The notes under the pieces are model-generated. The model searched no databases, was not told where the DNA came from, and saw only the letters and a program-made list of their open reading frames with translations. From positions 2,610,356 to 2,674,355 of the forward strand of contig NZ_KE124774.1 of the NCBI RefSeq assembly GCF_000188155.2: DNA of 64,000 bases. The letters are read 5' to 3'. Positions 36,428 to 44,997 of this stretch are shown in pieces. Numbering within the stretch: the first letter of the stretch is position 1; each line of letters opens with the position of its first letter. The position numbers were made by a program, and so were the translations under genes. The stretch is from Methylocystis sp. ATCC 49242. GTDB taxonomy: Bacteria; Pseudomonadota; Alphaproteobacteria; Rhizobiales; Beijerinckiaceae.

Positions 36428-37290
36428 AGGGTGTTATGCACCTTGGATCATGAAATCTGCTGCGCGCTTGAGCATGAGACATGCGAAGGCGACGACGTGG
36501 AGTCCTGCGAGGGTCTGAGCATAGCGCTCGTAGTCTTTGACGAGCCGCCTGCATCGCGTCGCCCAGGCGAATGAACGCTCGACCACCCAGCGCTTGGGCA
36601 GCAACACGAAGCCTTTTTTGGCCTCGGCGAGTTTGACGACGCAAAGCTCGGCGCCCTGCGCCTTTGCGGCCTCGGACGCCTTTTCGCCGGTGTAGCCCTG
36701 ATCGACATAAACGAGTTCGACGCTTTCGCCTGTCACATCCTGCACGGCTGCGATGAGCTTGCCGACCTCGGCGCGGTCATCGACATTCGCCGGCGTGACA
36801 TGCAACGCCAGCAAATGGCCCAATGTGTCGACTGCCATGTGCAGCTTCGAGCCGCGCTTTCGCTTCGCGCCGTCATAGCCCGCTCGTGGGCCGCTCTCAG
36901 GGGTCGAGCGCAAGGTGCGGCTGTCGATGATCGCCGCCGTCGGCTCCGCCGCCCGCCCGGAAGCGACGCGCAACTGGGCGCGCAGATCCTGCGCAAGCGC
37001 CTCGAACACGCCCGCCGACAGCCAGCGCTGCGATTGCTGATACACGGCGAACCATGGCGGCAGATCGTTGGGCATGGCGCGCCAGGCGATGCCGTAGCGC
37101 AGCACGTAACGCAGGCCGTTGAACAGCTCGCGCAGCGAATGTTGACGCTGCGGCGCGCCTTCGTCCATGAGCGTCAGATAAGGCGCAACCAGCGACCATT
37201 CTTCGTCGCTGACGTCAGACGGATAAGGTTTGCGAATCGGAGACATCCGATTCTACTAAGACAATCAATCACCAAAGTACATAACACCCT
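36428..37290 (-). mobile_element. IS5-family element, copy 1 of 3 (863 bp)
   Basis: The ends are AGGGTGTTATG and CATAACACCCT inverted repeats, flanked by CTAG on both sides, a common IS5-family target. The same 863-bp element recurs at 47421-48283 and 51892-52754. This copy has landed between traG and the sequence that matches the trbB upstream element. Confidence 0.93.
36434..37246 (-). CDS. IS5-family transposase (copy 1)
   Basis: 270 residues with a DUF4096-type N-terminal domain (SDEEWSLVAPYLTLMDEGAPQ, LRYVLRYGIAWRAMPNDLPPW) and a DDE core: AAIIDSRTLRS, VYVDQGYTGEKA, and E in VVERSFAWATRCRRLVKDYE. The reading frame is intact and the protein is identical in all three copies, which suggests recent activity. 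Confidence 0.95.
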   Translation of the reverse strand: MSPIRKPYPSDVSDEEWSLVAPYLTLMDEGAPQRQHSLRELFNGLRYVLRYGIAWRAMPNDLPPWFAVYQQSQRWLSAGVFEALAQDLRAQLRVASGRAAEPTAAIIDSRTLRSTPESGPRAGYDGAKRKRGSKLHMAVDTLGHLLALHVTPANVDDRAEVGKLIAAVQDVTGESVELVYVDQGYTGEKASEAAKAQGAELCVVKLAEAKKGFVLLPKRWVVERSFAWATRCRRLVKDYERYAQTLAGLHVVAFACLMLKRAADFMIQGA

Positions 37291-37344
37291 CTAGCGGCGG
37301 CAAATAGGACGGGTAGCCCCGTGCCCTCCCACACTGTTGCTTCT

Positions 37345-38262
37345 CTACTCTAGTCGAGACGAATCAGGAATCTTCTCCGCTCGGATCGACCGCCCCATCT
37401 CGTTTGCGAGACTGAGCAGGTTTCGCAGCGCCGCACCCCGATTGAACGGCGACCATACAGCCGAGAAAGGAATTGCCTCTGGCTCGTCCGCAATTGGGAG
37501 GAAGACCACGCCCGAAGTTGGCAACAACGATGTAGCCGCTCCAGCGATGGTTATGCCAAAGCCTTGTCCGACCATTGATAGCAACGTGCCGCGTTCAACA
37601 TCGAAGCGTTGAATCGACGATGCGGGCCAGCGTCCGGCAAGACGTAGGACAACATGATCGTGCACCTGCGGGCCTGTGCCACCGACGCGAACAAGGAACG
37701 TCTCGCCTGCTAGATCAGGCCAAGTGACAGCAGGCCGTGAGGCTAGCCTATGCCGATCTGGCAACGCTGCGATGATTGGTTCAGTCCATATCTGCCGAGA
37801 ATGGCAGTCGGGAGGCTCCGGCGAGCCGGCCACAAATGCGATATCGAGACGGTCGGCACGAAGCTGCATAATTGCATCGCGCGCCGTTCCCTCTGTCATC
37901 TCGACCTCGATACCGGGATAGTCCTCCCGGTATCGCCCGATTAGTTCCGCGAGGAAGCTGTGAGGAATCAGAGCGTGGACGCCAATGCGGAGGCGACCGC
38001 ATTCCCCTGACGCTGCTAGGCCGGCTGCCTTCACCGCATGGTCGAGTTGGTCCACGCCGGCCGCCACACGTTCGACGAAATGGAGTCCGGCCTCTGTCAG
38101 ACGGACGCCTCGCGCATGGCGCTCAAATAGGAGAACACCAAGGTCTTCCTCAAGCATCTTTACCCGTGCGCTCATACTCGACGGGCTAACGCCAAGCGCC
38201 TTCGCAGCATGGCGAAAGTTCAAAAATTCAGCAACAGCGAGAGTCTGAATTAGTGACACCAT
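37345..38262 (-). CDS. LysR-family transcriptional regulator
   Basis: 305 residues. The winged helix is at the N-terminus (LQTLAVAEFLNFRHAAKALGVSPSSMSARVKMLEEDLGVLLFER), and the periplasmic-binding-protein-like effector domain covers about 90-290. It is typical of the traG neighbourhood in related ICEs and may control transfer in response to a small molecule. The start is set at the ATG at 38262, where homologs begin; the frame extends to 38325 without support. Confidence 0.85.
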   Translation of the reverse strand: MVSLIQTLAVAEFLNFRHAAKALGVSPSSMSARVKMLEEDLGVLLFERHARGVRLTEAGLHFVERVAAGVDQLDHAVKAAGLAASGECGRLRIGVHALIPHSFLAELIGRYREDYPGIEVEMTEGTARDAIMQLRADRLDIAFVAGSPEPPDCHSRQIWTEPIIAALPDRHRLASRPAVTWPDLAGETFLVRVGGTGPQVHDHVVLRLAGRWPASSIQRFDVERGTLLSMVGQGFGITIAGAATSLLPTSGVVFLPIADEPEAIPFSAVWSPFNRGAALRNLLSLANEMGRSIRAEKIPDSSRLE

Positions 38263-38742
38263 GGGTATTCGCAACCCGAGGGAAGTTTTCCATTCTTGGC
38301 GAGAATCTGTCCTAGAGCGCCGCATGATGGTGCTCCGACAGATAAGAAAAAGTCGAACTGGCTGAAATGACGTTGGCGACTAGCGCCCAAGCCAATCGCG
38401 CGGATCGAATGGCAAAATGGCGGTTTCGGTAGGCGGTGAACTGGCCTGAATGGATGCGTCCGCCCCGCAACGAGGCGTGCAGCATATGCCGCGTATTTTC
38501 TGGATTGTGCATTGGAGAAGCCTTGCAAGCGTCGCAATAGCTTGCCGCTCCGCAATCGCTTATCCGATCACGGACCCAAACCGACAAGCACGAAGCCGCT
38601 CACTGTCAGCGCGAACGGCTAGCGACGTGCCACAATCTCCAACACAAGCCTCTCCATCGTAGGTAGGGAAAGGATAGTCATCGGCGTGCCTTATCGTCAA
38701 CGCCGGAGAATTTGATGGCGATACAACCGAGGCAGGTTTGAT
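38263..38742. other. 480-bp stretch without a convincing gene
   Basis: A 91-codon minus-strand frame (38312-38587) is open but has an odd composition, no domain and no clear ribosome site. Nothing else is recognisable. The region should contain the promoter of the LysR gene and the end of the relaxase transcript. Confidence 0.4.
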
Positions 38743-40815
38743 TCACACACCAAGACCTCGTGTTTTGCCGAGTTGCCACGACACTGATCCGCCTTGCACG
38801 ACGCCCATGACCTCGCGGCCGAGCTGGCGGTCGATGACCGGCCGCCACGGGACAAGCGTGAACTCATGGGATTTCTCGACCACGGCGAACTTGCCGCTCG
38901 ATAGCTGCACGGTGCCGGTGAACTTGCCGCTGACGTTCTCGCCGTCCGTGGCGGCGCGGAACGGCAGGCCCTTGCTCTCTGCCATCTCCGCGCCGACGCG
39001 GGCAACCTCGCGCTCGCGCAGGGTGGCGAGAAGGCTGCTTCGGTAGAAGATGCGGCCGTTCCGCGCTCGGGTGGCATCGCCCTGTTCGATATGATGTTCG
39101 CGCCGCTGGTCCATGGCCTCGCGCACCTGCTGGCCGAAGCCGGCCGGCGCGAGGTCGGCTGTCTCGCCATGAACCAATCGTCGGTCCAGCCAGGTCGCGC
39201 CATCCGATCCGATCTGCTTGCCTAGATCGAGCGGAGAAAGGACGCGCACGCTGGCCTGCCGGTCGCGGCCGGCGTCATAGGTCGCGGCGCGGCTGAGCAG
39301 ATCATCGGGGATGCGCCATTGGTCGGCGTCGATGCGCTCGACGATTCCGGCGCGGCGCAACGTCTCCAGCCGGCGCACATGGGCATCGACATAACCCTCA
39401 TAGTCGCCGCCCGGAACGCGACCCTCGAATTTCGCCTGCTCCAGATGGCGGCTCGGTCGATAGATGCCGTCTTCGGCGATGGTCGTGATGGTGCGGTCGG
39501 ACGGCCGGGCCGCCACCTCTGCCGGGCCGATCTGGATCACGCTGCCGATGCGGGCGTCCTCCAACCGCTCGGGTGCAATGCCGGCGATATGGTGGGTGCG
39601 GCCGTCGATGCTGTCCACCACGATTGTCAGGTTCTCGCCCAGCTCGTCGGAAAGGTGCTTGTCCACGACGCGGCCGACGATGGGTGTCTCTGGCGCTCCG
39701 TCATGGATTTGGAAGCTCATGGGATCACGTTCGCCACCCTGCGGGCCGAGCGCCTTCTGCATGGTGCGGATAATGTCGCCGCGCTCGCCCAACTCGCGCA
39801 GGGCCGGCTCCATGTCCTTGCTCAATTCCCAAACGCCGGGCGCGTGCTCGGTCGCCAGCTCCATCTTCTCCAGCTTGCCGAGACGGCGCAGACGCAGCGT
39901 CCGCTCGAACTGTCGTCTCGGCGCTGCCGGCTCATGGCGCAGATCAAGGAAACGGGCATCGGCTTCCTCGGCCATGGCGCGGTCGATCCGGGTGAAACGG
40001 TCTTGATCGATTTCGGCGGACAGCTTGCGGGTCTGCTCGATCTCGGTGACGGGGCCGAGTTCCAGACTCGCAAGCTCGCTGGCCCGTTCGCGCAGGCCGG
40101 CGGAAAGATAGTCGCCGTTGATGACTAGATCCCCGCCTATGTCGTCGCGGCCGTTGATGATGACATGCACATGGGGATGGCCGGTGTTGTAGTGATTGAC
40201 GGCAACCCAATCGAGTTTCGTGCCGAGGTCCGCTTCCACCTGTTTCATGAAATCGCGGGTGTAGGCCGTGAGGTCCGACAGCTCCGCGCCGTCCTCGGGT
40301 GAGACGATGAATCTGAATTGGTGGCGGTCGTCCTTGCCGCGATCAAGGAAGGCGTCGCCATCGGCGCGGTCCTCGGTCGCCGAATAGAGCCGGCCGCGCT
40401 CGCCGTCGCGTGACGTGCCGTCGCGCTGGACATAGCGCAGATGCGCGCGGGCGCGACCGCCCTTCCATGCGGCCCGGACGCTGCGCTGCTTGACGATCAC
40501 GCGGCGGCTGCCCGGTTGGCGATGATGCCAATGGCCGGAGATGTTGCGGGCGCGCACGAAGCTCGCGCCTCGGCCGCGCTTCACGCCCTTGCCGCTGGCG
40601 ACTGTGGCGCGGGACCGCCCCGGCGATGACGGGCGGGCTGATGACGGCATGGAAGGATCGCGGGAGGCTGCCGCCTGATGCTGGCGGGTGATCTTCTTGA
40701 CCTGCGTGAAAAAGCTCTTGGTGTTGCCGGCCTTCGGCGTGTCGGATCGGATGCGGCCGGGCTTCGGGCGGAAACGGTTTTCATCGTCGGCGCTCAAGGG
40801 CGCGACTCCAGCCAA
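38743..40815 (-). CDS. Relaxase of the RlxS/VirD2-like (DUF3363) family
   Basis: 690 residues. After a basic N-terminal region (about 1-110) the relaxase domain shows the metal-binding HxH motif in NHYNTGHPHVHVIINGRDD. The DUF3363 part starts with LRERASELASLELGPVTEIE. The C-terminal DUF3363 region is about 350-690. It nicks oriT, stays bound to the 5' end and leads DNA into the recipient. Related to RlxS of ICEMlSym(R7A). The gene is followed by a 295-bp gap on its upstream side that is the best place for oriT. The exact start is uncertain. Confidence 0.9.
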   Translation of the reverse strand: MAGVAPLSADDENRFRPKPGRIRSDTPKAGNTKSFFTQVKKITRQHQAAASRDPSMPSSARPSSPGRSRATVASGKGVKRGRGASFVRARNISGHWHHRQPGSRRVIVKQRSVRAAWKGGRARAHLRYVQRDGTSRDGERGRLYSATEDRADGDAFLDRGKDDRHQFRFIVSPEDGAELSDLTAYTRDFMKQVEADLGTKLDWVAVNHYNTGHPHVHVIINGRDDIGGDLVINGDYLSAGLRERASELASLELGPVTEIEQTRKLSAEIDQDRFTRIDRAMAEEADARFLDLRHEPAAPRRQFERTLRLRRLGKLEKMELATEHAPGVWELSKDMEPALRELGERGDIIRTMQKALGPQGGERDPMSFQIHDGAPETPIVGRVVDKHLSDELGENLTIVVDSIDGRTHHIAGIAPERLEDARIGSVIQIGPAEVAARPSDRTITTIAEDGIYRPSRHLEQAKFEGRVPGGDYEGYVDAHVRRLETLRRAGIVERIDADQWRIPDDLLSRAATYDAGRDRQASVRVLSPLDLGKQIGSDGATWLDRRLVHGETADLAPAGFGQQVREAMDQRREHHIEQGDATRARNGRIFYRSSLLATLREREVARVGAEMAESKGLPFRAATDGENVSGKFTGTVQLSSGKFAVVEKSHEFTLVPWRPVIDRQLGREVMGVVQGGSVSWQLGKTRGLGV

Positions 40816-41110
40816 AACCGCCGAAAACAGGCCGATATGGGCCTATGGTGCCGCTCGAAACTCTGCAAAGCCAAGGCTTTGCGCAAAATCGCGGCACGCG
40901 GCCCCTCAAAACCATGGTGCCGGAATCGGCCACCTAAACAGTGTGCAGACAACAACAATTTCCAGAAGCGGCCCGACATGGTGCCGTCTTCTTTAATCTT
41001 GCCCTCCGCCCTTTCTGCCTTTTCTGCCCCTCCTGCCGGGAATCCAGCCGGGCAAAAACGTGCCTGACTGGATGCTGAAACCAGCGTTGCCGAGCGCGGG
41101 AACGCCGCCC
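40816..41110. promoter_or_regulatory. Candidate oriT region upstream of the relaxase
   Basis: This is the largest gap in the relaxase-traF block. It contains a perfect inverted repeat GCAAAGCC-AA-GGCTTTGC (40865-40882) followed by GCGCAAAATCGCGGC, and a pyrimidine-rich tract near 41005-41035. Origins of transfer for this relaxase type usually lie next to the relaxase gene. The nic site cannot be read directly. Confidence 0.4.
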
Positions 41111-42043
41111 TCATGGCGTTTCCTCGTCGCTGGCGCTCGCCACGAAAATGCTGCCGTCCTGCGACTCCGCACGGGCGGGATCGCGCGCCGGGACGGCAGC
41201 GCGAGCGTCGCCTGATTGCACCTCGGATGGCGGCGCGGCGACAGCCCGCGTGTCGGCCGGACGCATAACGAACAGCGGTGCCTCGCGCCAGTCGGGCGGC
41301 GGTGCCGGTGGTTGCAACGGCGCATCCGATGGGGCCGCGCCGCCAAGGTTCGGGGCGAGCGCGGCGACATAGGCGCGCGTCTCGGCGGGAAGCGGTCGGC
41401 CCGTCGCGCGGTGCTCGTCGTAGCGGCCGGGACCGGCATTGTAAGCCGCCAGCATCGCCGCGACATTGCCATAACGGTCGAACATTTCGCGCAGGTAGGC
41501 GGTGCCGGCGAGGATGTTGTCGCGTGGGTCGTAGGGATCGCGGCCGAGGCCATGGCGGACGCGCAGGCCCGCCCATGTGTCGGGCATCACCTGCATCAAT
41601 CCCATTGCTCCGGCCATTGAGACCGCGCGCACATCGCCCGTACTCTCGGCGCGCAGCACGGCGCGAATCCAGTGCTCGGGGATGCCGAAACGCTGCGACG
41701 CCTCGGCGATGTGGGCCGCATAAGGATGGGTAGCGGCCGGGCGCTCGACCGACGCGGATTGCGCGACAGCGACGCCCGATCCGGCGCAGACGGAAAGCGC
41801 GCCGGCCAATATCAGGACGGCATAATGTCGTGCAGCCCTGTCTCCGCTTCGACACCAGCCTGCCAGCGTGCTCGCTGCGGTCAAGGGCGAGGCGCAAGCG
41901 CCGGCCGATGGCCGCCCCTGACCTTCGCTGCGCGCGCCGGCAGGCTGGTGGCCGAGCGGGACGGAGGGATGAGACGGCTTTTCCGCGAACAAAGGGATGA
42001 CGATCTTGGACCGGATAGCGGGCCGGACGCGCGCGGCCATCAT
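41111..42043 (-). CDS. Lytic transglycosylase (VirB1-like)
   Basis: 310 residues. A long N-terminal segment with a signal-like helix (HYAVLILAGALSVCAGSGVAVAQ, about 73-95) precedes the SLT domain: HIAEASQRFGIPEHWIRAVLRAESTGDVRAVS (catalytic E), GAMGLMQVMPDTWA and NVAAMLAAYNAGPGRYDE. It would open the cell wall for the secretion channel. The start at 42043 overlaps the DUF736 stop by 4 bp. The C-terminal 90 residues are low-complexity and proline/alanine-rich. Confidence 0.9.
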   Translation of the reverse strand: MMAARVRPAIRSKIVIPLFAEKPSHPSVPLGHQPAGARSEGQGRPSAGACASPLTAASTLAGWCRSGDRAARHYAVLILAGALSVCAGSGVAVAQSASVERPAATHPYAAHIAEASQRFGIPEHWIRAVLRAESTGDVRAVSMAGAMGLMQVMPDTWAGLRVRHGLGRDPYDPRDNILAGTAYLREMFDRYGNVAAMLAAYNAGPGRYDEHRATGRPLPAETRAYVAALAPNLGGAAPSDAPLQPPAPPPDWREAPLFVMRPADTRAVAAPPSEVQSGDARAAVPARDPARAESQDGSIFVASASDEETP

Positions 42044-42375
42044 TCCTCGTCCTCGACTTTCCGGGGGTGCTTCCAACGCAGCGTCCAGACCGAAGGATCG
42101 TCGTTGGACTGGAACAGTTTGGCCCGGATCGGGAACGGGAAGATTGGTCCCTCCAATCGCATCGACACGAACTCGCCGGCATTTTCGCTGGAGTCTTTCC
42201 ATGCGGGTCCGGCGTCCGGGCCGTCCTCGCTATCGAGGCGCACGCGATAGTCGGGCGCGTTTTTCACGTCGCTCGGCTTGGCCGGGACGATGAACAGCTT
42301 TTCGTGGAGGCCGAACGAATGAAGCTCTCCGGCATAGCCGGTTTCGGTGCGGGTGAAGGTGCCTATCTCTGCCAT
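42040..42375 (-). CDS. DUF736 family protein
   Basis: 111 residues of DUF736: MAEIGTFTRTETGYAGELHSFGLHEKL is the family start and WTLRWKHPRKVEDEE the end. Small beta-rich protein of unknown role found beside relaxase and traF in many proteobacterial ICEs and plasmids. Coupled to the transglycosylase gene. Confidence 0.9.
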   Translation of the reverse strand: MAEIGTFTRTETGYAGELHSFGLHEKLFIVPAKPSDVKNAPDYRVRLDSEDGPDAGPAWKDSSENAGEFVSMRLEGPIFPFPIRAKLFQSNDDPSVWTLRWKHPRKVEDEE

Positions 42376-42410
42376 GGAAATCTCCTGTGATTGGCTTTCG
42401 GGGGATGGTT

Positions 42411-42956
42411 TCAGTGTGTCGGCGCGCGCCACTCGTAGCGGCCGACGCCTTCCTCATCGGTCCAGAGCGGGACCGCTCGGCCGATGACGGAAGCTGCGGG
42501 GATGGGTCCGAAATAACGGCCGTCGAGGCTGTCGCTGACCTCCCAATTCATGAGGAAAAGCTGATTGTCGCCGACGACGCGGCAGCCCTGCCAGACGGGC
42601 AGATCGCGGCCGAGGCTGTCGCGCTCCAGCGCCTCGCCCATCTCGATCCCATTCACCGTGATCGTGGATCGCAAGCGGCAAACCCGCTGTCCCGGCAAGC
42701 CGAGCACGCGCTTCAAGAGCGGGACGCCTCGCGCGATATAGCCGCGCTCGACCATGAAGCTGGCGAGCGGTTCGGGCGGCATGAGGACGACCAGCTCGGG
42801 CACGTCGAGCGCGTCGGCCGGCTCGACCGTGTAGAAGCCGACCGGCGCGCTGGCCGTGGCGTTCCAGATGAGTTTTGCGGGCCAATCGACGGCGCTGGTG
42901 GCGACGATGCCGATGACTGACAGCGCCGCCACCGTGAGGATGCGGCGGCGCGTCAT
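42411..42956 (-). CDS. traF: Conjugative transfer signal peptidase TraF (S26 family)
   Basis: 181 residues. One N-terminal membrane helix (ILTVAALSVIGIVATSAV) precedes an S26 peptidase domain: SAPVGFYTVEP contains the nucleophile Ser, and RGVPLLKRVLGLPGQRVCR contains the catalytic Lys. The C-terminal box is FLMNWEVSDSLDGRYFGPIPAASVIGRA. TraF proteins mature the TrbC pilin. The start at 42956 overlaps DUF2840 by 4 bp. Confidence 0.92.
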   Translation of the reverse strand: MTRRRILTVAALSVIGIVATSAVDWPAKLIWNATASAPVGFYTVEPADALDVPELVVLMPPEPLASFMVERGYIARGVPLLKRVLGLPGQRVCRLRSTITVNGIEMGEALERDSLGRDLPVWQGCRVVGDNQLFLMNWEVSDSLDGRYFGPIPAASVIGRAVPLWTDEEGVGRYEWRAPTH

Positions 42957-43471
42957 GGGTCGATCCTTCGGCGATGAAGCCACGCAGCATGTCGCTCGGG
43001 GGTGTAGGCGTGTGGCTCCAGATTGGCGGTCAAACGGTTGTGGACGTGCCGCCAGTGCTCCGGCGAGGCGTCGGCCGGATCGAGGCCGAGCGATTCCACG
43101 GCGTCGATGGCGGCAAGCGCGCGCTGCACCTTCGGCCAGCCGTCGAGGCGCAACAGGATTTCGCCGCCGGGGCGCACGAACGGCAATGTCTGGAACGGCT
43201 CGCCCCTGCCGATGGCCCGCACAATGTCGATGCGGGAAACGACAGTGCCATGGTTGCCGCTCGCCCATCGGACGAAGGCGAAGACGCTGCCGGGCGCGAA
43301 GCCGACGACGCTTCGGCGGCGGTCGATGATCTGTTCGTAGCTCTTGCGGCCGAACCTTATCCAATGCTCGACCTTGCGTTTCTCGAAGGTCAGCTCGACC
43401 AATGTTGTGAAGGGCGCAGGCCCGTCCGGCAGCGGACGGCCGTGCGCGCTGCGATGGGCGCGACGGGTCAT
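42953..43471 (-). CDS. DUF2840 family protein
   Basis: 172 residues. The recognisable DUF2840 core is TTLVELTFEKRKVEHWIRFGRKSYEQIIDRRRSVVGFAPGSVFAFVRWASG. Found upstream of traF in this ICE family; role unknown. In related elements a parA gene normally lies between DUF2840 and repA, but here only 61 bp separate them. Confidence 0.88.
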   Translation of the reverse strand: MTRRAHRSAHGRPLPDGPAPFTTLVELTFEKRKVEHWIRFGRKSYEQIIDRRRSVVGFAPGSVFAFVRWASGNHGTVVSRIDIVRAIGRGEPFQTLPFVRPGGEILLRLDGWPKVQRALAAIDAVESLGLDPADASPEHWRHVHNRLTANLEPHAYTPERHAAWLHRRRIDP

Positions 43472-43532
43472 TGGTCGTCTCCGGCGATGTGCTGGTGGGA
43501 GTTGCGCGCGTGCGCTGCGTCAACGGCGGGCG

Positions 43533-44609
43533 TCATGGCTCGCCCCTTCGGGCAGAACCGGCACCACGCTTCGCCTGCGCGCGCGTCAAAGAAAAAGAGT
43601 TAGATTCTCTGTTAGATAAGTTAGCGGTCGGATTCCGCGTTTCAGGCCAAAGCGTTAGCTGCGGTTCGTGCGCCTGATGTGCCGATAGTGTTGCGCCTGA
43701 TGTGCCGATACCCCGTGCGCCTGATGTGCCGATGGCATTAACAGGGTTATCAACAGTGCCTGCTGATAAGTTTTCGGGGCGGATGCGCAGCAGCTCGCGG
43801 CCGTTTTCCCGCTCGATCTGGAGCAGGTAGCCGGGGAGTTGCTGGCGGGCCGCGATCCGGCGCAGGTCGAGCGCGAAGTCGGACGGCCGGGCGAGGCTGC
43901 CGGATTTCTGGTGAAGGTGCGCAACCTCGAAAATCCAGCCGTGGCGCTGGCGCCCGGCGTGTTTTCGGGCGACGCGGTAAAGCCATCGCTCGATGCCGCC
44001 AGTCAGCCGGAAATAGGCCGGGTCGATGGTCAGGACCAGCGAGCGGTCGATGACGCTATTGTAGAACCATTCGGGCAGGACGAACTCCATGCCCTCGATG
44101 CGGCCGGCGCGCGTCGTCATTTCTTCCCACTCGTTGATCCATGAGAATTGCCGGCGACGCCAATGCGGGCCGTTGCGAATGGTTGTGGCGATGACGGTCG
44201 ATTGCAGCCGCGCCAGCGCGGCTTTCAGAAGCCGGTATTGGTGATTGCCGGTCGGGCGTCCGATGGCGCGCAACAGGTGGTAGGGCGTGAAGCGGACGAA
44301 GCGCGAAGTCGTGAGGCCGTTGTTCTCGGCCGCGACGATCTGCGAGGCTGCCCATATGAGCACATCGGCATCCCATATCGTCGCCATGCCGTGCTCGGGT
44401 ATCCCGAACACCTGCACCTCTATGTCGGCGGCCTTGTAGAGAATCGGCTTGGTGCGCGGGGTCTTCGCCAGCGAGAAGAACGGCCGTTCCATCAAGTCGC
44501 GCTGGTCGCGCGGCGGCGCATCGCCCGTTGCGACCACGAAGGGGTCTAGGCGGCTGCGCTCGCTGTCGTCGCTCGGCGGCGCGGGGGCGTGATCGTCCTC
44601 GCGCAGCAT
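43533..44609 (-). CDS. Replication initiator protein A (RepA-like)
   Basis: 358 residues. The RepA family core runs from DPFVVATGDAPPRDQRDLMERPFFSLAKTPRT through a winged-helix region (TPYHLLRAIGRPTGNHQYRLLKAALARLQST) to YRVARKHAGRQRHGWIFEVAHLHQKSGS. It probably initiates rolling or theta replication of the excised ICE so it is not lost during transfer. The 3' quarter contains three DNA direct repeats and a DnaA box that look like its own origin. The N-terminal frame starts one base after the rdfS-like gene stop. Confidence 0.85.
   Translation of the reverse strand: MLREDDHAPAPPSDDSERSRLDPFVVATGDAPPRDQRDLMERPFFSLAKTPRTKPILYKAADIEVQVFGIPEHGMATIWDADVLIWAASQIVAAENNGLTTSRFVRFTPYHLLRAIGRPTGNHQYRLLKAALARLQSTVIATTIRNGPHWRRRQFSWINEWEEMTTRAGRIEGMEFVLPEWFYNSVIDRSLVLTIDPAYFRLTGGIERWLYRVARKHAGRQRHGWIFEVAHLHQKSGSLARPSDFALDLRRIAARQQLPGYLLQIERENGRELLRIRPENLSAGTVDNPVNAIGTSGARGIGTSGATLSAHQAHEPQLTLWPETRNPTANLSNRESNSFSLTRAQAKRGAGSARRGEP
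43590..43755. promoter_or_regulatory. Candidate iteron origin of replication inside repA
   Basis: Three direct copies of an 18-bp sequence (TGCGCCTGATGTGCCGAT) begin at 43669, 43692 and 43716, 23 and 24 bp apart, about two helical turns each. TTATCAACA at 43747-43755 is a good DnaA box. An AT-rich stretch with repeated GTTAGA lies at about 43592-43625. The 23-bp step breaks the repA reading frame relation, so the repeats are conserved as DNA, not as protein. Confidence 0.6.
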
Positions 44610-44879
44610 CTAGCACTCGTCCCGTTCTTCGGGCGTGAGTGGACGCGCGGGAAACACCGTGCCGGCGGTCTTGTCGCGGGTGGATTTGCGTTCACCCGCC
44701 GCGCTCCAGTCCTCCAGATCGCGGACGGTGTAGAGGACGCGACCGCCGACCTTGCGATAGGTCGGGCCGGTGCCGTAGGTGCGATGTTTCTCAAGGGTGC
44801 GGATGGATATGCCGAGGAATCGCGCGGCTTCCTTGGTGCGCAACAGGCGCGGCGGCAGGCCCGCAAGCGGGTTTGGCAT
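44610..44879 (-). CDS. AlpA/Xis-type excisionase, RdfS-like
   Basis: 89 residues with a MerR-like winged helix: LRTKEAARFLGISIRTLEKHRTYGTGPTYRKVGGRVLYTVRDLEDW. The family includes RdfS of ICEMlSym(R7A), the recombination directionality factor that drives excision. Position next to repA, traF and relaxase matches that element. Its upstream region carries copy B of an element also found before the recombinase operon, so the two activities are probably controlled together. Confidence 0.85.
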   Translation of the reverse strand: MPNPLAGLPPRLLRTKEAARFLGISIRTLEKHRTYGTGPTYRKVGGRVLYTVRDLEDWSAAGERKSTRDKTAGTVFPARPLTPEERDEC

Positions 44880-44930
44880 GGATCACCTCCAGTCGGGATT
44901 GGGCTGCCGGAGGGCGGCAGCGGACTGTGG

Positions 44931-44997
44931 CGAACCATGGCGAGGGATCGGCGGCGCGTAGCGTGCCGCATTTGCGCCTATGCGCTGGCGGCACCCC
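44931..44997 (-). promoter_or_regulatory. Shared upstream element, copy B (rdfS-repA operon)
   Basis: Same element as at 21441-21507, 52 bp upstream of the rdfS-like start, in the same orientation. It contains the GTGCCGC / GCGGCAC dyad. A second hairpin, GCACCCC-CCTTC-GGGGTGC, follows at about 44991-45009. The remaining gap to 45340 has no gene; AGAGAGA and TCTCTCT near 45279 and 45316 could flank the promoter of the DUF2285 gene. Confidence 0.65.

Noticed and set aside
38312..38587. 91-codon minus-strand frame between LysR and relaxase
   Set aside because: No ribosome site, unusual composition and no recognisable family; left as non-coding.
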